Positions 34,037 through 43,232 of a stretch of DNA of 64,000 nucleotides are shown piece after piece. The DNA lies in contig JACJYG010000012.1 in the NCBI GenBank assembly GCA_020636215.1, positions 1 through 64,000 of the forward strand, written 5' to 3'. The notes beneath the pieces are model-generated. The model was not told the DNA's origin and made no database searches. It was given only the letters and a program-made list of their open reading frames with translations. The position numbers and the translations under genes were made by a program. Position 1 is the stretch's first letter, and every line of letters starts with the position of its first letter. This DNA is from Lewinellaceae bacterium (lineage in GTDB: Bacteria; Bacteroidota; Bacteroidia; Chitinophagales; Saprospiraceae).

Positions 34037-35320
34037 ATGCAAAAAGTAGTCATTATCGACGGTTGCCGCACCCCCTTCTTACGGTCCGGCACGGATTACA
34101 TGGACCTCCTGTCCTACCAACTGGGCGGTTACGCCATCAAGGGCCTGCTCACCAAAACCGGCCTCGATCCGGAGCTGGTCGACAAGGTGATTATGGGCAA
34201 TGTGATCTCCAACATCAAAACGCCGAACGTAGCCCGCGAAGCCGCTCTGCTGGCGGGCATCCCCAGCACCACGCCCTGCCATACCGTTTCCCAGGCCTGC
34301 ATCTCCGCCAACCGCGCTATCGCGGATGGCTGCTTCGAGATTATGGCCGGTCATGCCGACATCATCATCGCCGGCGGAGTTGATCATACTTCAGACACCC
34401 CCATCCAGTTTCCACGCAAGATGCGTAAGAAGCTCTTCAACGCCCAGCGCCTCAAAACGCTGGGTGATAACCTGAAGTTCCTTACTTCCCTGCGCTTTTC
34501 CGACTTTGTGCCGGAGCGCCCCCAGGTCGCGGAATTCACGACCAACCGGGTGATGGGCCAGGATTGCGACATCATGGCGGCCCGTTTCCAGGTGAGCCGC
34601 GAAGAACAGGATGAATTTGCAGTGCGTTCCCATCAACTGGCAGCCAAAGCCCACGAAGCCGGTTATCTGCCCAAAGAGATCGTGGAAGTTAGCCTGCCAC
34701 CGAAATTCAAGCCCATTAGCCGGGATAACGGGATCCGTGGTGATAGTACCTTGGAATCGGTAAGCAAATTGCGCCCCGCTTTTGACAAAAAATTCGGCAC
34801 CCTGACCGCCGCCAACTCTTCTTTCCTGACCGACGGCGCCGCCGCTACCCTTATCATGTCGGAAGCCAAAGCCAAGGAACTGGGTTTCATGCCCAAAGCC
34901 GAGGTGGTGGATTTTGTGTTCACGGGGCAAAGCCTGGAAGACGAACTGTTGCTTGGCCCCACCTATGCCGTTTCCAAATTGCTGTTGCGCCAAAACATGG
35001 AATTGAGCGATATCGATGTCATCGAATTCCATGAGGCCTTTGCCGGCCAGGTTTTGTCTAACCTGAAAGCCCTGGCTTCGGACGAATTCGCCCGGCAAAA
35101 TCTGGGCAGAGAAAAAGCAGTAGGCGTAATTGATCAAAGCAAATTCAATCTTTGGGGCGGCTCCCTTTCCATCGGCCACCCCTTCGGCGCTACCGGCGCA
35201 CGCATCGTCACCACCACCGCCAACCGACTGCAAAAGGAGAATGGAACTTACGGCATCCTGGCTGCCTGCGCCGCCGGCGCCCATGGGCACGCCATGCTGT
35301 TGAAACGCTGGATAAACTAA
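34037..35320 (+). CDS. fadI: acetyl-CoA acyltransferase (thiolase, FadI-type)
   Basis: A 427-residue thiolase catalysing the last step of beta-oxidation. It starts MQKVVIIDGCRTPFLRSGTD; the nucleophile Cys lies in HTVSQACISANRAI (about residue 88), followed by AGGVDHTSDTP, FHEAFAGQVLSNLKAL (His) and WGGSLSIGHPFGATGARI (His). The final catalytic Cys is in ILAACAAGAHGHAMLL, replacing the commoner CxGGGMG, as in the FadI/trifunctional beta subunits. Its length equals FadI rather than the 390-residue FadA. The FadJ-type gene starts 5 bases after its stop, so the two form the trifunctional complex. Confidence 0.92.
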   Translation: MQKVVIIDGCRTPFLRSGTDYMDLLSYQLGGYAIKGLLTKTGLDPELVDKVIMGNVISNIKTPNVAREAALLAGIPSTTPCHTVSQACISANRAIADGCFEIMAGHADIIIAGGVDHTSDTPIQFPRKMRKKLFNAQRLKTLGDNLKFLTSLRFSDFVPERPQVAEFTTNRVMGQDCDIMAARFQVSREEQDEFAVRSHQLAAKAHEAGYLPKEIVEVSLPPKFKPISRDNGIRGDSTLESVSKLRPAFDKKFGTLTAANSSFLTDGAAATLIMSEAKAKELGFMPKAEVVDFVFTGQSLEDELLLGPTYAVSKLLLRQNMELSDIDVIEFHEAFAGQVLSNLKALASDEFARQNLGREKAVGVIDQSKFNLWGGSLSIGHPFGATGARIVTTTANRLQKENGTYGILAACAAGAHGHAMLLKRWIN

Positions 35321-35325
35321 AAAAC

Positions 35326-37452
35326 ATGCAACTCGAAGAATTCATCACCATAGAAAAACAGGACGGCGTCGCCACCGTCTGGCTCGACCATAAACGAGAG
35401 AAGATGAACGTCGTCTCTCCGCCCGTTATCGAATTGTTCAGTAGCCTGATGGACCGTATAGAAGCTGACGACGAAATCCGCGCCGTGGTGATTATAAGCC
35501 GCAAGCCGGACTTTATGGCCGGGGCGGACATCAAGTCCTTTGCCATAGAAAAGGAAGGCGACTTTCGGCCTTTCCAGGAACAGGGACACCGGGCGCTCGA
35601 CCGGATCGAAAACAGTAAAAAGCCGGTCGTTTCCGCCATCACCGGGGCTTGTGTCGGCCTGGGTACTGAACTTTCATTGGCCTGCCACGCCCGCATCGCC
35701 ACCAATTCGCCACGCACCAAGCTCGCCCTTCCGGAAGTCAAGATCGGCCTGCTGCCCGGAGGCGGCGGCACCCAGCGATTACCCCGACTTATCGGCATCC
35801 AGAAAGCCCTGGATATGATGTTGACGGGCAAGAATATCTTCGCCTACCGCGCCAAAAAATGGGGGCTGGTGGATGAATTGACCGATGAAGGGAAACTGCA
35901 TCAGGCCGCGGTTTTGATGGCCAAACGCCTGCTGGACAAACCGATGGAGCGAAAGCCGAAATTGTCCTTTACCGAAAAACTACTGGAAGGCAACTCATTG
36001 GGCCGGAAAATACTCTTCAGCCAGGCCCGAAAAATGGCGTTTAAACAGTCGCAAGGCAATTATCCCGCCATCCCGGCAATCATCGATTGTGTGGAAACGG
36101 GTATTGAACAAGGGCTCAAAGCAGGTTACGAAAAAGAACTGGAATGGTTTGAGAAACTGATGCTCACGCCCGAAAGCGACGCCTTGCGATACCTGTTTTT
36201 TGCCATGGCCGACAACAAGAAAAACCCTTATAACGAGGCTTTTAAGCCCCTGAACACCCTGGGCCTGATCGGCGCCGGCTTCATGGGGGCAGGTATCGCC
36301 GAAGTGAGCCTGAACAAGGGCGTACAGGTATTATTGAAAGACATCAAAGCCGAAATGGTGAGCCAGGCGCAACAGGGCATCTGGAAAAGCCTGCAGAAAA
36401 AAGTCAAATTGAAAGCCCTCTCCTCCGTTGAAGCCGAACAGCAAATGGGCCAATTGCACGGCCAGTTGACTTACGACAACTTCGACAAAGCCGATATCGT
36501 CATCGAAGCCGTGCTGGAGGAAATGCCGCTGAAAAAGCGGATCATCGGGGATATCGAGGCGAACTGCAAGGCAGACGTCATCATCGCCTCCAACACTTCT
36601 TCCTTGTCCCTCACCGAGATGGCGGCACATTCCACCAAACCGGAGCAGGTGATCGGGATGCACTACTTCTCGCCTGTTCCGAAAATGCCCTTGCTGGAGA
36701 TCGTAAAAACCGATAAAACCGCCGATTGGGTGATCGCCGCCTGTTACGATTTCGGCATCCGGCAGGGCAAAACCTGCATCGTCGTCAAAGACGGCCCCAG
36801 CTTTTACGTCAACCGTATCCTGGCGCCCTACATCAACGAATGCCTGGTAATGGCCGATGAAGGTATCGCCCTGGAAGCCATCGACAAAGCCCTGCTGAAA
36901 AAAGGCTTTCCCGTCGGCCCCATCACCCTGCTCGACCAGGTCGGCCTCGACATTGCCGCCCACGTGACGGATACTTCCCGAAAAATAGTGGCCAACCGCC
37001 CTGGCTTCGAGATCTGCGACGGGGTGGTCAAAATGGCCGCCGCCGGCCGCCTGGGCCGCAAGAACAAAAAAGGCTTTTACCAATACGACGCCAAAGGCAA
37101 GCGCCAGGGCATTGACGCTTCCGCCTATCAGTTTTTCAAAGGCGACGGCAAAAAGACGCTTCCCATGGAAGACATCCAGAACCGCGCCCTGATGCTGATG
37201 CTCAACGAAGCCGCGCTCTGCCTAGAAGAAGGCATCATCGCTACCCCTAAAGACGGCGACCTGGGCGCCGTGTTCGGTATTGGCTTCCTGCCCTTCACCG
37301 GCGGCCCCTTCCGGGCAATGGATACCTGGGGAATTGAAACGGTGGTGAAAACCATGCAGGAGCTACAGGAAAAGTATGGGGAAAGGTTTGCGCCGGCGGG
37401 GATGCTGGTGAGGATGGCGGGGAACGGGGAGCGGTTTCACCAGCAGGTTTGA
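35326..37452 (+). CDS. fadJ: FadJ-type enoyl-CoA hydratase / 3-hydroxyacyl-CoA dehydrogenase
   Basis: A 708-residue bifunctional enzyme (start MQLEEFITIEKQDGVATVWL; upstream in-frame codons overlap the thiolase gene and are rejected). The N-terminal crotonase domain has DFMAGADIKSF (oxyanion hole), TGACVGLGTELSLACHARIA and LPEVKIGLLPGGGGTQRLPR with the two catalytic glutamates. From about residue 310 the dehydrogenase domain has GLIGAGFMGAGIAEV (NAD binding), ASNTSSLSLTEMA, GMHYFSPVPKMPLLEIV (catalytic His) and GPSFYVNRILAPY. It hydrates enoyl-CoA and oxidises the product, pairing with the upstream thiolase. Confidence 0.94.
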   Translation: MQLEEFITIEKQDGVATVWLDHKREKMNVVSPPVIELFSSLMDRIEADDEIRAVVIISRKPDFMAGADIKSFAIEKEGDFRPFQEQGHRALDRIENSKKPVVSAITGACVGLGTELSLACHARIATNSPRTKLALPEVKIGLLPGGGGTQRLPRLIGIQKALDMMLTGKNIFAYRAKKWGLVDELTDEGKLHQAAVLMAKRLLDKPMERKPKLSFTEKLLEGNSLGRKILFSQARKMAFKQSQGNYPAIPAIIDCVETGIEQGLKAGYEKELEWFEKLMLTPESDALRYLFFAMADNKKNPYNEAFKPLNTLGLIGAGFMGAGIAEVSLNKGVQVLLKDIKAEMVSQAQQGIWKSLQKKVKLKALSSVEAEQQMGQLHGQLTYDNFDKADIVIEAVLEEMPLKKRIIGDIEANCKADVIIASNTSSLSLTEMAAHSTKPEQVIGMHYFSPVPKMPLLEIVKTDKTADWVIAACYDFGIRQGKTCIVVKDGPSFYVNRILAPYINECLVMADEGIALEAIDKALLKKGFPVGPITLLDQVGLDIAAHVTDTSRKIVANRPGFEICDGVVKMAAAGRLGRKNKKGFYQYDAKGKRQGIDASAYQFFKGDGKKTLPMEDIQNRALMLMLNEAALCLEEGIIATPKDGDLGAVFGIGFLPFTGGPFRAMDTWGIETVVKTMQELQEKYGERFAPAGMLVRMAGNGERFHQQV

Positions 37453-37518
37453 CGCCTGGAAATTTTGATGCTCTAGAAAAAGCAAGCGTTACGATAAGCT
37501 AATTGTTGCTTAACTGAA

Positions 37519-37571
37519 ACACAAAGTATAACTTTATGTTGATTTTTATGACACAAAGTTATACTTTATGT
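37519..37571. promoter_or_regulatory. two tandem palindromes at the start of the first DUF4143 gene
   Basis: ACACAAAGT-ATA-ACTTTATGT (37519-37539) and ACACAAAGT-TAT-ACTTTATGT (37551-37571) differ only in the central three bases and are spaced 32 bases apart. Each is a near-palindrome (one mismatch per arm). The second overlaps the ATG at 37568. Their position suggests an operator for autorepression or a site of translational control. Confidence 0.65.
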
Positions 37572-38749
37572 TCAATCGCTTGATTTTTGAATCATTATTA
37601 AACCACCTTGCCAGTCCGGAAGTCACCGTCATCACTGGGATGCGGCGCACAGGCAAGACTACTGCCCTAAAGTATTTGCTGGAGCAGGTGGAACACGGCA
37701 ACAAGCTTTACCTCGACCTGGAACGATTGGAATACCGCAGCATTTTCCTCAGGAAGAGTTTTGCCGAAATGCAGGCCGACCTCGAATTTCTGGGGTTTGA
37801 CTTTTCCCGAAGCGGGGTCATTGCCATTGACGAAGTACAGCTTGTGCCAGAGGCCGTTTCTTTTATCAAGTACTACCACGACCATTTTCAGGCCAAGTTC
37901 CTTATTTCGGGTTCGAGTTCATTTTACCTGAAAAACCGCATCACGGAAAGCTTGTCCGGCAGGAAAAGGATTTTTGAAATTTACCCGCTGGATTTTTCGG
38001 AGTTCCTAAGGTTTAAGGGCGCCGATGAAGCCGGCCTGCTCTCTCAAAGGTTTCAGCCTTTTCGCCCACTTGTTTTCACTACCTACCAGAAGTTCTATGA
38101 AGAGTTTCTCCGTTACGGCGGTTTCCCCCAGGTGGTGCTGGCAGATTCTCCGGAGGCAAAAGAGCAAATGCTTAAGGACATCCTCAATTCCTATCTAGAA
38201 TTGGATGTAAAAATCCTGTCTGATTATTCTGTCATTGACGATCTGTTCCGGCTCGTCACCCTATTATCTTCCCGTATTGGAAACAAACTGGACTACCAGA
38301 AAATCGGAGCCTTACTAGGATTAAGCCGACACAAGGCCAAAGATTACATTCAGTTGTTTCAGGCGACTTACTTTCTGCATCTCATCCCGCCATTTTCCCT
38401 CAACCCCGACAGAAGCATTGCCGTTCAGCCCAAGATGTACATCGCCGATAACGGCCTGGCCAACCAGTTTGCCCGGGTGGGAAGCGGAGCCATTTTTGAA
38501 AACGCAATGGCCAATCAATTGCTAAGGCTGGGTAAGCTCAATTACTACCAGAAAAAATCGGGGCAGGAAATTGATTTTATTCTCAATGAAAAAACGGCCA
38601 TCGAAGTCAAGGAGACGCCTACACCTGCAGATATGAGTACCCTAAAATCCAGGGCTGCCGGTATTGGTCTTGAAGATACGCTGCTCCTTGGCCGCTTTCC
38701 GCCGGGTATCGGCTTTTCGGACTTTGTTTGGGGGGGATGTGTTTTTTAG
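37568..38749 (+). CDS. AAA_14/DUF4143 ATPase, first copy
   Basis: A 393-residue ATPase with Walker A TGMRRTGKTTALKYLL (about residues 23-38), Walker B GVIAIDEVQLVPEA and sensor SGSSSFYLKNRITESLSGRK. The C-terminal DUF4143 domain ends in QEIDFILNEKTAIEVKET, a D-x(n)-E-x-K signature of the restriction-endonuclease fold. A winged-helix-like segment (YQKIGALLGLSRHKAKDYIQ) lies between. These proteins are widespread and often of unknown role, sometimes with toxin-antitoxin-like distribution. A second family member lies 0.5 kb downstream. The AT-richer upstream region with palindromes suggests a mobile or self-regulated unit. Confidence 0.85.
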   Translation: MFNRLIFESLLNHLASPEVTVITGMRRTGKTTALKYLLEQVEHGNKLYLDLERLEYRSIFLRKSFAEMQADLEFLGFDFSRSGVIAIDEVQLVPEAVSFIKYYHDHFQAKFLISGSSSFYLKNRITESLSGRKRIFEIYPLDFSEFLRFKGADEAGLLSQRFQPFRPLVFTTYQKFYEEFLRYGGFPQVVLADSPEAKEQMLKDILNSYLELDVKILSDYSVIDDLFRLVTLLSSRIGNKLDYQKIGALLGLSRHKAKDYIQLFQATYFLHLIPPFSLNPDRSIAVQPKMYIADNGLANQFARVGSGAIFENAMANQLLRLGKLNYYQKKSGQEIDFILNEKTAIEVKETPTPADMSTLKSRAAGIGLEDTLLLGRFPPGIGFSDFVWGGCVF

Positions 38750-38867
38750 TTTTTATTAGAATGTATACCAGGAGTGGCATATCATTGCAAAATCCACAAT
38801 CAACTAGTAGAGAATTGGCTCCTCCGGACGAAACGAAGTCGCCGGAGCAATGTGAAGCATAACCAAA

Positions 38868-39152
38868 ATGCTGACGATCCAACACTTTTTCTCAATTGCC
38901 ATCGCGCTGCTTCTGGTTTAACCCCTGGCAACCCAAACCCGCCACATCGACCGGCAAAACTGGAAAATGGGCTTTGTGGATGCTTCGGGCAATACCATCA
39001 TCTCTGCTGAATACGATTTCCTGCCCTGGAAATACGCTTCCCGGATAGTCGCCCGGCTATGGGCCCAGGGTGGCGTACAACAAAGGAAAGCCAAGGAATC
39101 GGATTTGAGTAAAAAATCAAATGTAATCGAAATAATTAAGCTTAATTTTTAA
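38868..39152 (+). pseudogene. broken WG-repeat secreted protein
   Basis: An ATG at 38868 starts a signal-peptide-like MLTIQHFFSIAIALLLV that hits an in-frame TAA, after which the same frame continues PLATQTRHIDRQNWKMGFVD with ASGNTIISAEYDFLPW, an unmistakable WG (KWGFIDxxGxxVIxxxYD) repeat, then degenerates to KESDLSKKSN and stops. Only one repeat survives of a family that usually has several. It was probably destroyed when the flanking DUF4143 genes entered the locus. Confidence 0.6.
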
Positions 39153-39177
39153 GATATACTCGAATAATTAAGTATAT
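39134..39177. promoter_or_regulatory. AT-rich palindromes upstream of the second DUF4143 gene
   Basis: AATTAAGCTTAATT (39134-39147) is a perfect 14-bp palindrome, and ATATACT / AGTATAT (39154-39160, 39171-39177) is an inverted repeat with a 10-base loop. CGAATAATTAAG-like words repeat across both. This parallels the palindromes before the first DUF4143 gene although the sequences differ. Confidence 0.5.
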
Positions 39178-39233
39178 TTATTCAAATTGACTCAAAATTT
39201 TTGTTTTCTTCGTTCGAGTTAATGCGATCAGCT

Positions 39234-40373
39234 ATGTTCATACGGATCATCAAGGCGCAAATCGAGCAGGACTTGCGCGACACCAACAAGATTATTATCC
39301 TGTACGGCCCTCGGCAGGTAGGTAAGACTACCCTGGTAAAAGAACTGCTAGAAGGCTATCCGAATGCATTGTCCATCAATGCAGACCAGCTTCTGTACAA
39401 CGAGGTTTTTTCCGCCCGCGACCTTCGGAAAATGCAGGAATTGATCGGTACGAAAAACTTGTTGTTCATTGATGAGGCGCAAAATATAAGAGATATCGGC
39501 ATCAACCTGAAGATATTACACGACGAGATGCCGGATTTAAAGATAATTGCAACGGGATCTTCTTCATTCGAACTGGCCAATAACATCCGCGAACCACTTA
39601 CCGGGCGCACGAAAACGTACCGGCTGTTCCCCATATCGGCAGAGGAAATTATCCGCCATAGCTCTGTATTCGAGTTCAAAAACCAGATCGAACCACTCCT
39701 GCTTTATGGGGCATATCCCGAAATCCTGCGGTCTACTGGCGTTGAAAACAAGATTGACCGCCTCGATGAACTCACTTCAGCCTATCTGTACAAGGATGTT
39801 TTACAACTCTCCGGCATAAAATACGCAGATAAAATCAGGAAGCTGCTGCAAATGCTGGCGCTGCAGATTGGAAGCACCGTTTCCCTGAATGAAATAGGCA
39901 AGGCTTTAGGCATGAGCTATGAAACCGTAGCCAACTATATTGATCTGCTTGAAAAGGGTTTCATCATTTTCCGGCTGAGTGGATACAGCAATAATCCCCG
40001 TAAAGAGATCACTAAAATGAACAAGATTTACTTTCACGATCTCGGCGTTCGCAACAATCTGATCAACAACTATAATCCACTTGCCCTAAGGACGGATACC
40101 GGGGCCTTATGGGAAAACTTTCTCATCGTAGAAAGGATGAAAAAAATCAAATATGCCCGGGAGCTTGTCAATTCTTATTTCTGGCGTACTTACACCGGTG
40201 TTGAGTTGGATTATGTGGAAGAAACGGGAGGAATGCTTTATGGATTTGAAATGAAATGGAACAAATCTGCCAAAGCACCGGCCACCTGGCTGGAAAACTA
40301 CCCAAATGCGCAGTATGCGTGTATTAATCGGGATAATTTTGTTGATTTTGTATCCAATATGGCCAACACATGA
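39234..40373 (+). CDS. AAA_14/DUF4143 ATPase, second copy
   Basis: A 379-residue ATPase from MFIRIIKAQIEQDLRDTNKI (an ATG 33 bases upstream is also possible). Walker A is ILYGPRQVGKTTLVKELL, Walker B LLFIDEAQNIRDIG, sensor ATGSSSFELANNIREPLTGR. The C-terminal DUF4143 domain has VELDYVEETGGMLYGFEMKW, again a D...ExK nuclease-like signature, and a winged-helix segment VSLNEIGKALGMSYETVANY. It is only distantly similar to the copy at 37568, so they are not a recent duplication. Confidence 0.85.
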   Translation: MFIRIIKAQIEQDLRDTNKIIILYGPRQVGKTTLVKELLEGYPNALSINADQLLYNEVFSARDLRKMQELIGTKNLLFIDEAQNIRDIGINLKILHDEMPDLKIIATGSSSFELANNIREPLTGRTKTYRLFPISAEEIIRHSSVFEFKNQIEPLLLYGAYPEILRSTGVENKIDRLDELTSAYLYKDVLQLSGIKYADKIRKLLQMLALQIGSTVSLNEIGKALGMSYETVANYIDLLEKGFIIFRLSGYSNNPRKEITKMNKIYFHDLGVRNNLINNYNPLALRTDTGALWENFLIVERMKKIKYARELVNSYFWRTYTGVELDYVEETGGMLYGFEMKWNKSAKAPATWLENYPNAQYACINRDNFVDFVSNMANT

Positions 40374-40398
40374 GTGTGAAAGGCAAAAATACAGCTGA

Positions 40399-43188
40399 AT
40401 GAAAACACAATTGCTCCTCCTTTTCCTTCTCAGCACCATAGCCCTATTCGCCCAAAATATCACCTTGCCCGTCAATTGGAACCCCGGTGATCAATGGCAT
40501 TACGAATTGCTCTGGACCATCGATGCACCAGGCCTTCGTAAAAAAGATACCCCACCCACCACGGTGATCGCCTACCCTGTTTTCAAAGTGATGGAAGCCG
40601 GTAAAGAAGGGTTTACCCTGAGCGTCAGTTGCGACAGCGCACGGGTGTTGGAGGGGCCAACGGGACGAAACGGCGACGGTTTGTTGTTGCCGTACCGCCT
40701 GGAGTACATTTTCCGGACCGACCGGGCCGGACGGTTTGCCGGCATCCAAAACCTGGCATCCATTAGTGAACAGATGTTGCAGGCGCTTGCAAATTCGTCT
40801 TTCTCCGACGATCCGCCCCGCATGCTGAAGGAGTTCCAACGCTTCCCCCATTGGGAAGAAGCCTACTTCCTGCGAGAATATGATTTCATATTTGACGCTT
40901 ATGGCCACGGACTCAAACCCGGTGAAGAGGCCTCTATTCCCGCAGAAGGAAAGCGTTTCTATCATCTGACCAACACCGTGCCAATGGACATCACTGTTTT
41001 CGACAGCATCATCGGCGCCCCCACGGTGATGGATCGGGCCATGACCCTGACAAGGGAAGGCCAGGCGATAAAAATACTGGCCAGGGGCGCCTACACGCAA
41101 CCTCCATTTGAAAACAAACAGGAGGGTTTCTCCCTCCGGTATGAAGAGAAAAAGGGATACTATCGTGCTACCGGAATTTACGACGAACAGACGGGGCATT
41201 TTTTGGAAGGCGAACTGGTATTCGGAACCACCGGTGGCGACGGCATGTTTATCGGAAAATCCGGGGAGAGCGACTTGCCGGAACAACTGATCGAAGAGCG
41301 GCGAACCTTCAAATCCATTACACCCATAGCCATGGAGGCGGCTGTCAAACCAGCCGATCCACCGGGTATCATGCTGCCCCTTTTTCCCAAATACGAAGAG
41401 GTGGTGCGGTATTTTTACCAGCAATACAAAGGCTCGGCAGTGCCCAATTTTAAGCTCAGCAAGCATCCCGATGGCTACCGCATCACGCGGCTATTCGATA
41501 ACGGCCAGGCAATGTTTGAACCCGAGCCCATCTGGGGCCCTGCGGGCGGCTGGCAAGCTGTCGCAAATTTCAATCTGCCCGAACCTGTCGAGCCGGGCGC
41601 CCCGGATCGGGTTGTCGAGGTGTACAACCCTTATCAATGGCAGGATTACGCCGATTGGCATCTCCGAAAAAACGGCTACAGCCAACGGGAATGTGACCGG
41701 CAGCCTTATTTCGGGTATCCCGGTTTTTATTATGATGTGATCCCCTTGCTGGAGCCCCATTACGAGGCGCTCAGCAATGAACAACTACACACCCTGGCAA
41801 GGTGCTACTCCTTTGCTGCCTCGGGTTTGCTGCATAACAACAGCGGTTTTGCCGACTCCACCCGTATGTTCAGCTTGCCGCCCGGCCAGAATGCGCTTAG
41901 TCCGGGCCAATTGGCAGCGTACAAGGCCGCCCACCAAAAAGCGGTTAATGCCTACGCCCTTCTGGCGCAACGGAATCCCGCTTTCCCAACCCCCGTAGGC
42001 ACGGTGCGTACCAAATACGCCAATGAAGCGATAGACGGCTTCCTGACGCTACTCTATTTTCAAAATGAAAAGGAAGCCCGTACTTTGCTTCCATCAGGCC
42101 TGTATGACGCCCACCTGCTGCAAACCGCAAGCAATATGCTCGAATCCTGCCCCAAGGATGCCGTGTTGATCACCTATGGGGATACCGATACCTACCCCTT
42201 ACTCTTTGTGCAGGCCACCCAAAAACTGCGCCCGGATGTGACAGTGGCTAATGTGTCTCTACTCAAAACACCGCGCTACTACCAATACCTGACGGAGGGG
42301 GCCCTGGGCGCTAAACCGCTCAAAACTTTGCTTCCGGAGCGCTTTTTCCGGGAAATAATCCTTTTGGGAAGAACGAATGATGTGAATCGTGACCTTGAAA
42401 AGCCGCAAGATGCCGTTGCATTTCTAACTTTACTGGGCCAGGGCAACTATACCAACTCCAGCCAGGGATATCAGGTGGCACAGCTTCCAATCAACCGCTT
42501 GTCATTGCCGAAGGCGCCTGGAAAGGCTTCGTTTCCCGGCCAGGAGCCGGTACAAGCCTACTGGACGCCGGGCTCACCCTATCTTGCGCTGGATGCTATA
42601 GCCATCCTGGACATGGTGGCTTCCAATGCCTGGTCCCGCCCTGTATGCTTTGCCCTTACCTGCGCACCCGATGCCTACGCCCCCTGGCAAGGCCACCTGG
42701 CTTTGGAAGGAATGGTGTACCGCGTTTTTCCCAATGAACTGCCTCGCCTGAGCTGGAACAATTACGCCATTTCGGAAGAAAAGAGCCTGTCGCTTTGGCG
42801 TCAGGCTTTCAGCTTCGAAGAAGAAGAAACCCCATTGAGCGAAGAGAAGATCCCTTTTTTCTACAGCCAGTTCCTCGCCGGGCTTAATCTGGCCAAAGCC
42901 CTGCAACAATCGGATCGCTGTCCTGATGCACTGGTCATAGCGGAACTGCTTGGCCGCCACTTCACCGATGAAATGAGGCCCCGCAATTACTATTGGATAA
43001 GCCTGGCCGAAGTATTGGCCGCCTGTGGAGAACCCGGCCCGGCCGAACGACTTGGCCTGCAAGTGTGGGACAATTTCGCGAAAAAGAAATTAAGCGAGAA
43101 CGAATTGCAGTTTCGCCAGGAGGCTTTGATGGAATTGACCCGTATTGGAAATCAATACAGCCTGGAAAAACTGAAAAGCCTGCGATGA
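40399..43188 (+). CDS. large secreted protein with a DUF2723-tail-like region
   Basis: A 929-residue protein with signal peptide MKTQLLLLFLLSTIALFAQ. The first half is beta-rich and unrecognised. Around residues 575-640, KDAVLITYGDTDTYPLLFVQ, ATQKLRPDVTVANVSLL and KTPRYYQYL closely resemble the soluble tail of Bacteroidota DUF2723 membrane proteins (NGDNDTYPLWYxQ...RPDVxVxNxSLLxTxWY), but no membrane domain is present. The end is helical and TPR-like. It could be a soluble relative of that domain in the periplasm or outside; function unknown. It converges on the S9 peptidase gene. Confidence 0.65.
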   Translation: MKTQLLLLFLLSTIALFAQNITLPVNWNPGDQWHYELLWTIDAPGLRKKDTPPTTVIAYPVFKVMEAGKEGFTLSVSCDSARVLEGPTGRNGDGLLLPYRLEYIFRTDRAGRFAGIQNLASISEQMLQALANSSFSDDPPRMLKEFQRFPHWEEAYFLREYDFIFDAYGHGLKPGEEASIPAEGKRFYHLTNTVPMDITVFDSIIGAPTVMDRAMTLTREGQAIKILARGAYTQPPFENKQEGFSLRYEEKKGYYRATGIYDEQTGHFLEGELVFGTTGGDGMFIGKSGESDLPEQLIEERRTFKSITPIAMEAAVKPADPPGIMLPLFPKYEEVVRYFYQQYKGSAVPNFKLSKHPDGYRITRLFDNGQAMFEPEPIWGPAGGWQAVANFNLPEPVEPGAPDRVVEVYNPYQWQDYADWHLRKNGYSQRECDRQPYFGYPGFYYDVIPLLEPHYEALSNEQLHTLARCYSFAASGLLHNNSGFADSTRMFSLPPGQNALSPGQLAAYKAAHQKAVNAYALLAQRNPAFPTPVGTVRTKYANEAIDGFLTLLYFQNEKEARTLLPSGLYDAHLLQTASNMLESCPKDAVLITYGDTDTYPLLFVQATQKLRPDVTVANVSLLKTPRYYQYLTEGALGAKPLKTLLPERFFREIILLGRTNDVNRDLEKPQDAVAFLTLLGQGNYTNSSQGYQVAQLPINRLSLPKAPGKASFPGQEPVQAYWTPGSPYLALDAIAILDMVASNAWSRPVCFALTCAPDAYAPWQGHLALEGMVYRVFPNELPRLSWNNYAISEEKSLSLWRQAFSFEEEETPLSEEKIPFFYSQFLAGLNLAKALQQSDRCPDALVIAELLGRHFTDEMRPRNYYWISLAEVLAACGEPGPAERLGLQVWDNFAKKKLSENELQFRQEALMELTRIGNQYSLEKLKSLR

Positions 43189-43232
43189 AAACGCAGTGGC
43201 AGCCAAAATGAGGATGGGGGTATAAGCTCAAT

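Noticed and set aside
34391..35290. Minus-strand open frame of about 300 codons
   Set aside because: It is antisense to the thiolase gene with its conserved Cys and His motifs; no domain or signal is visible in the antisense product.
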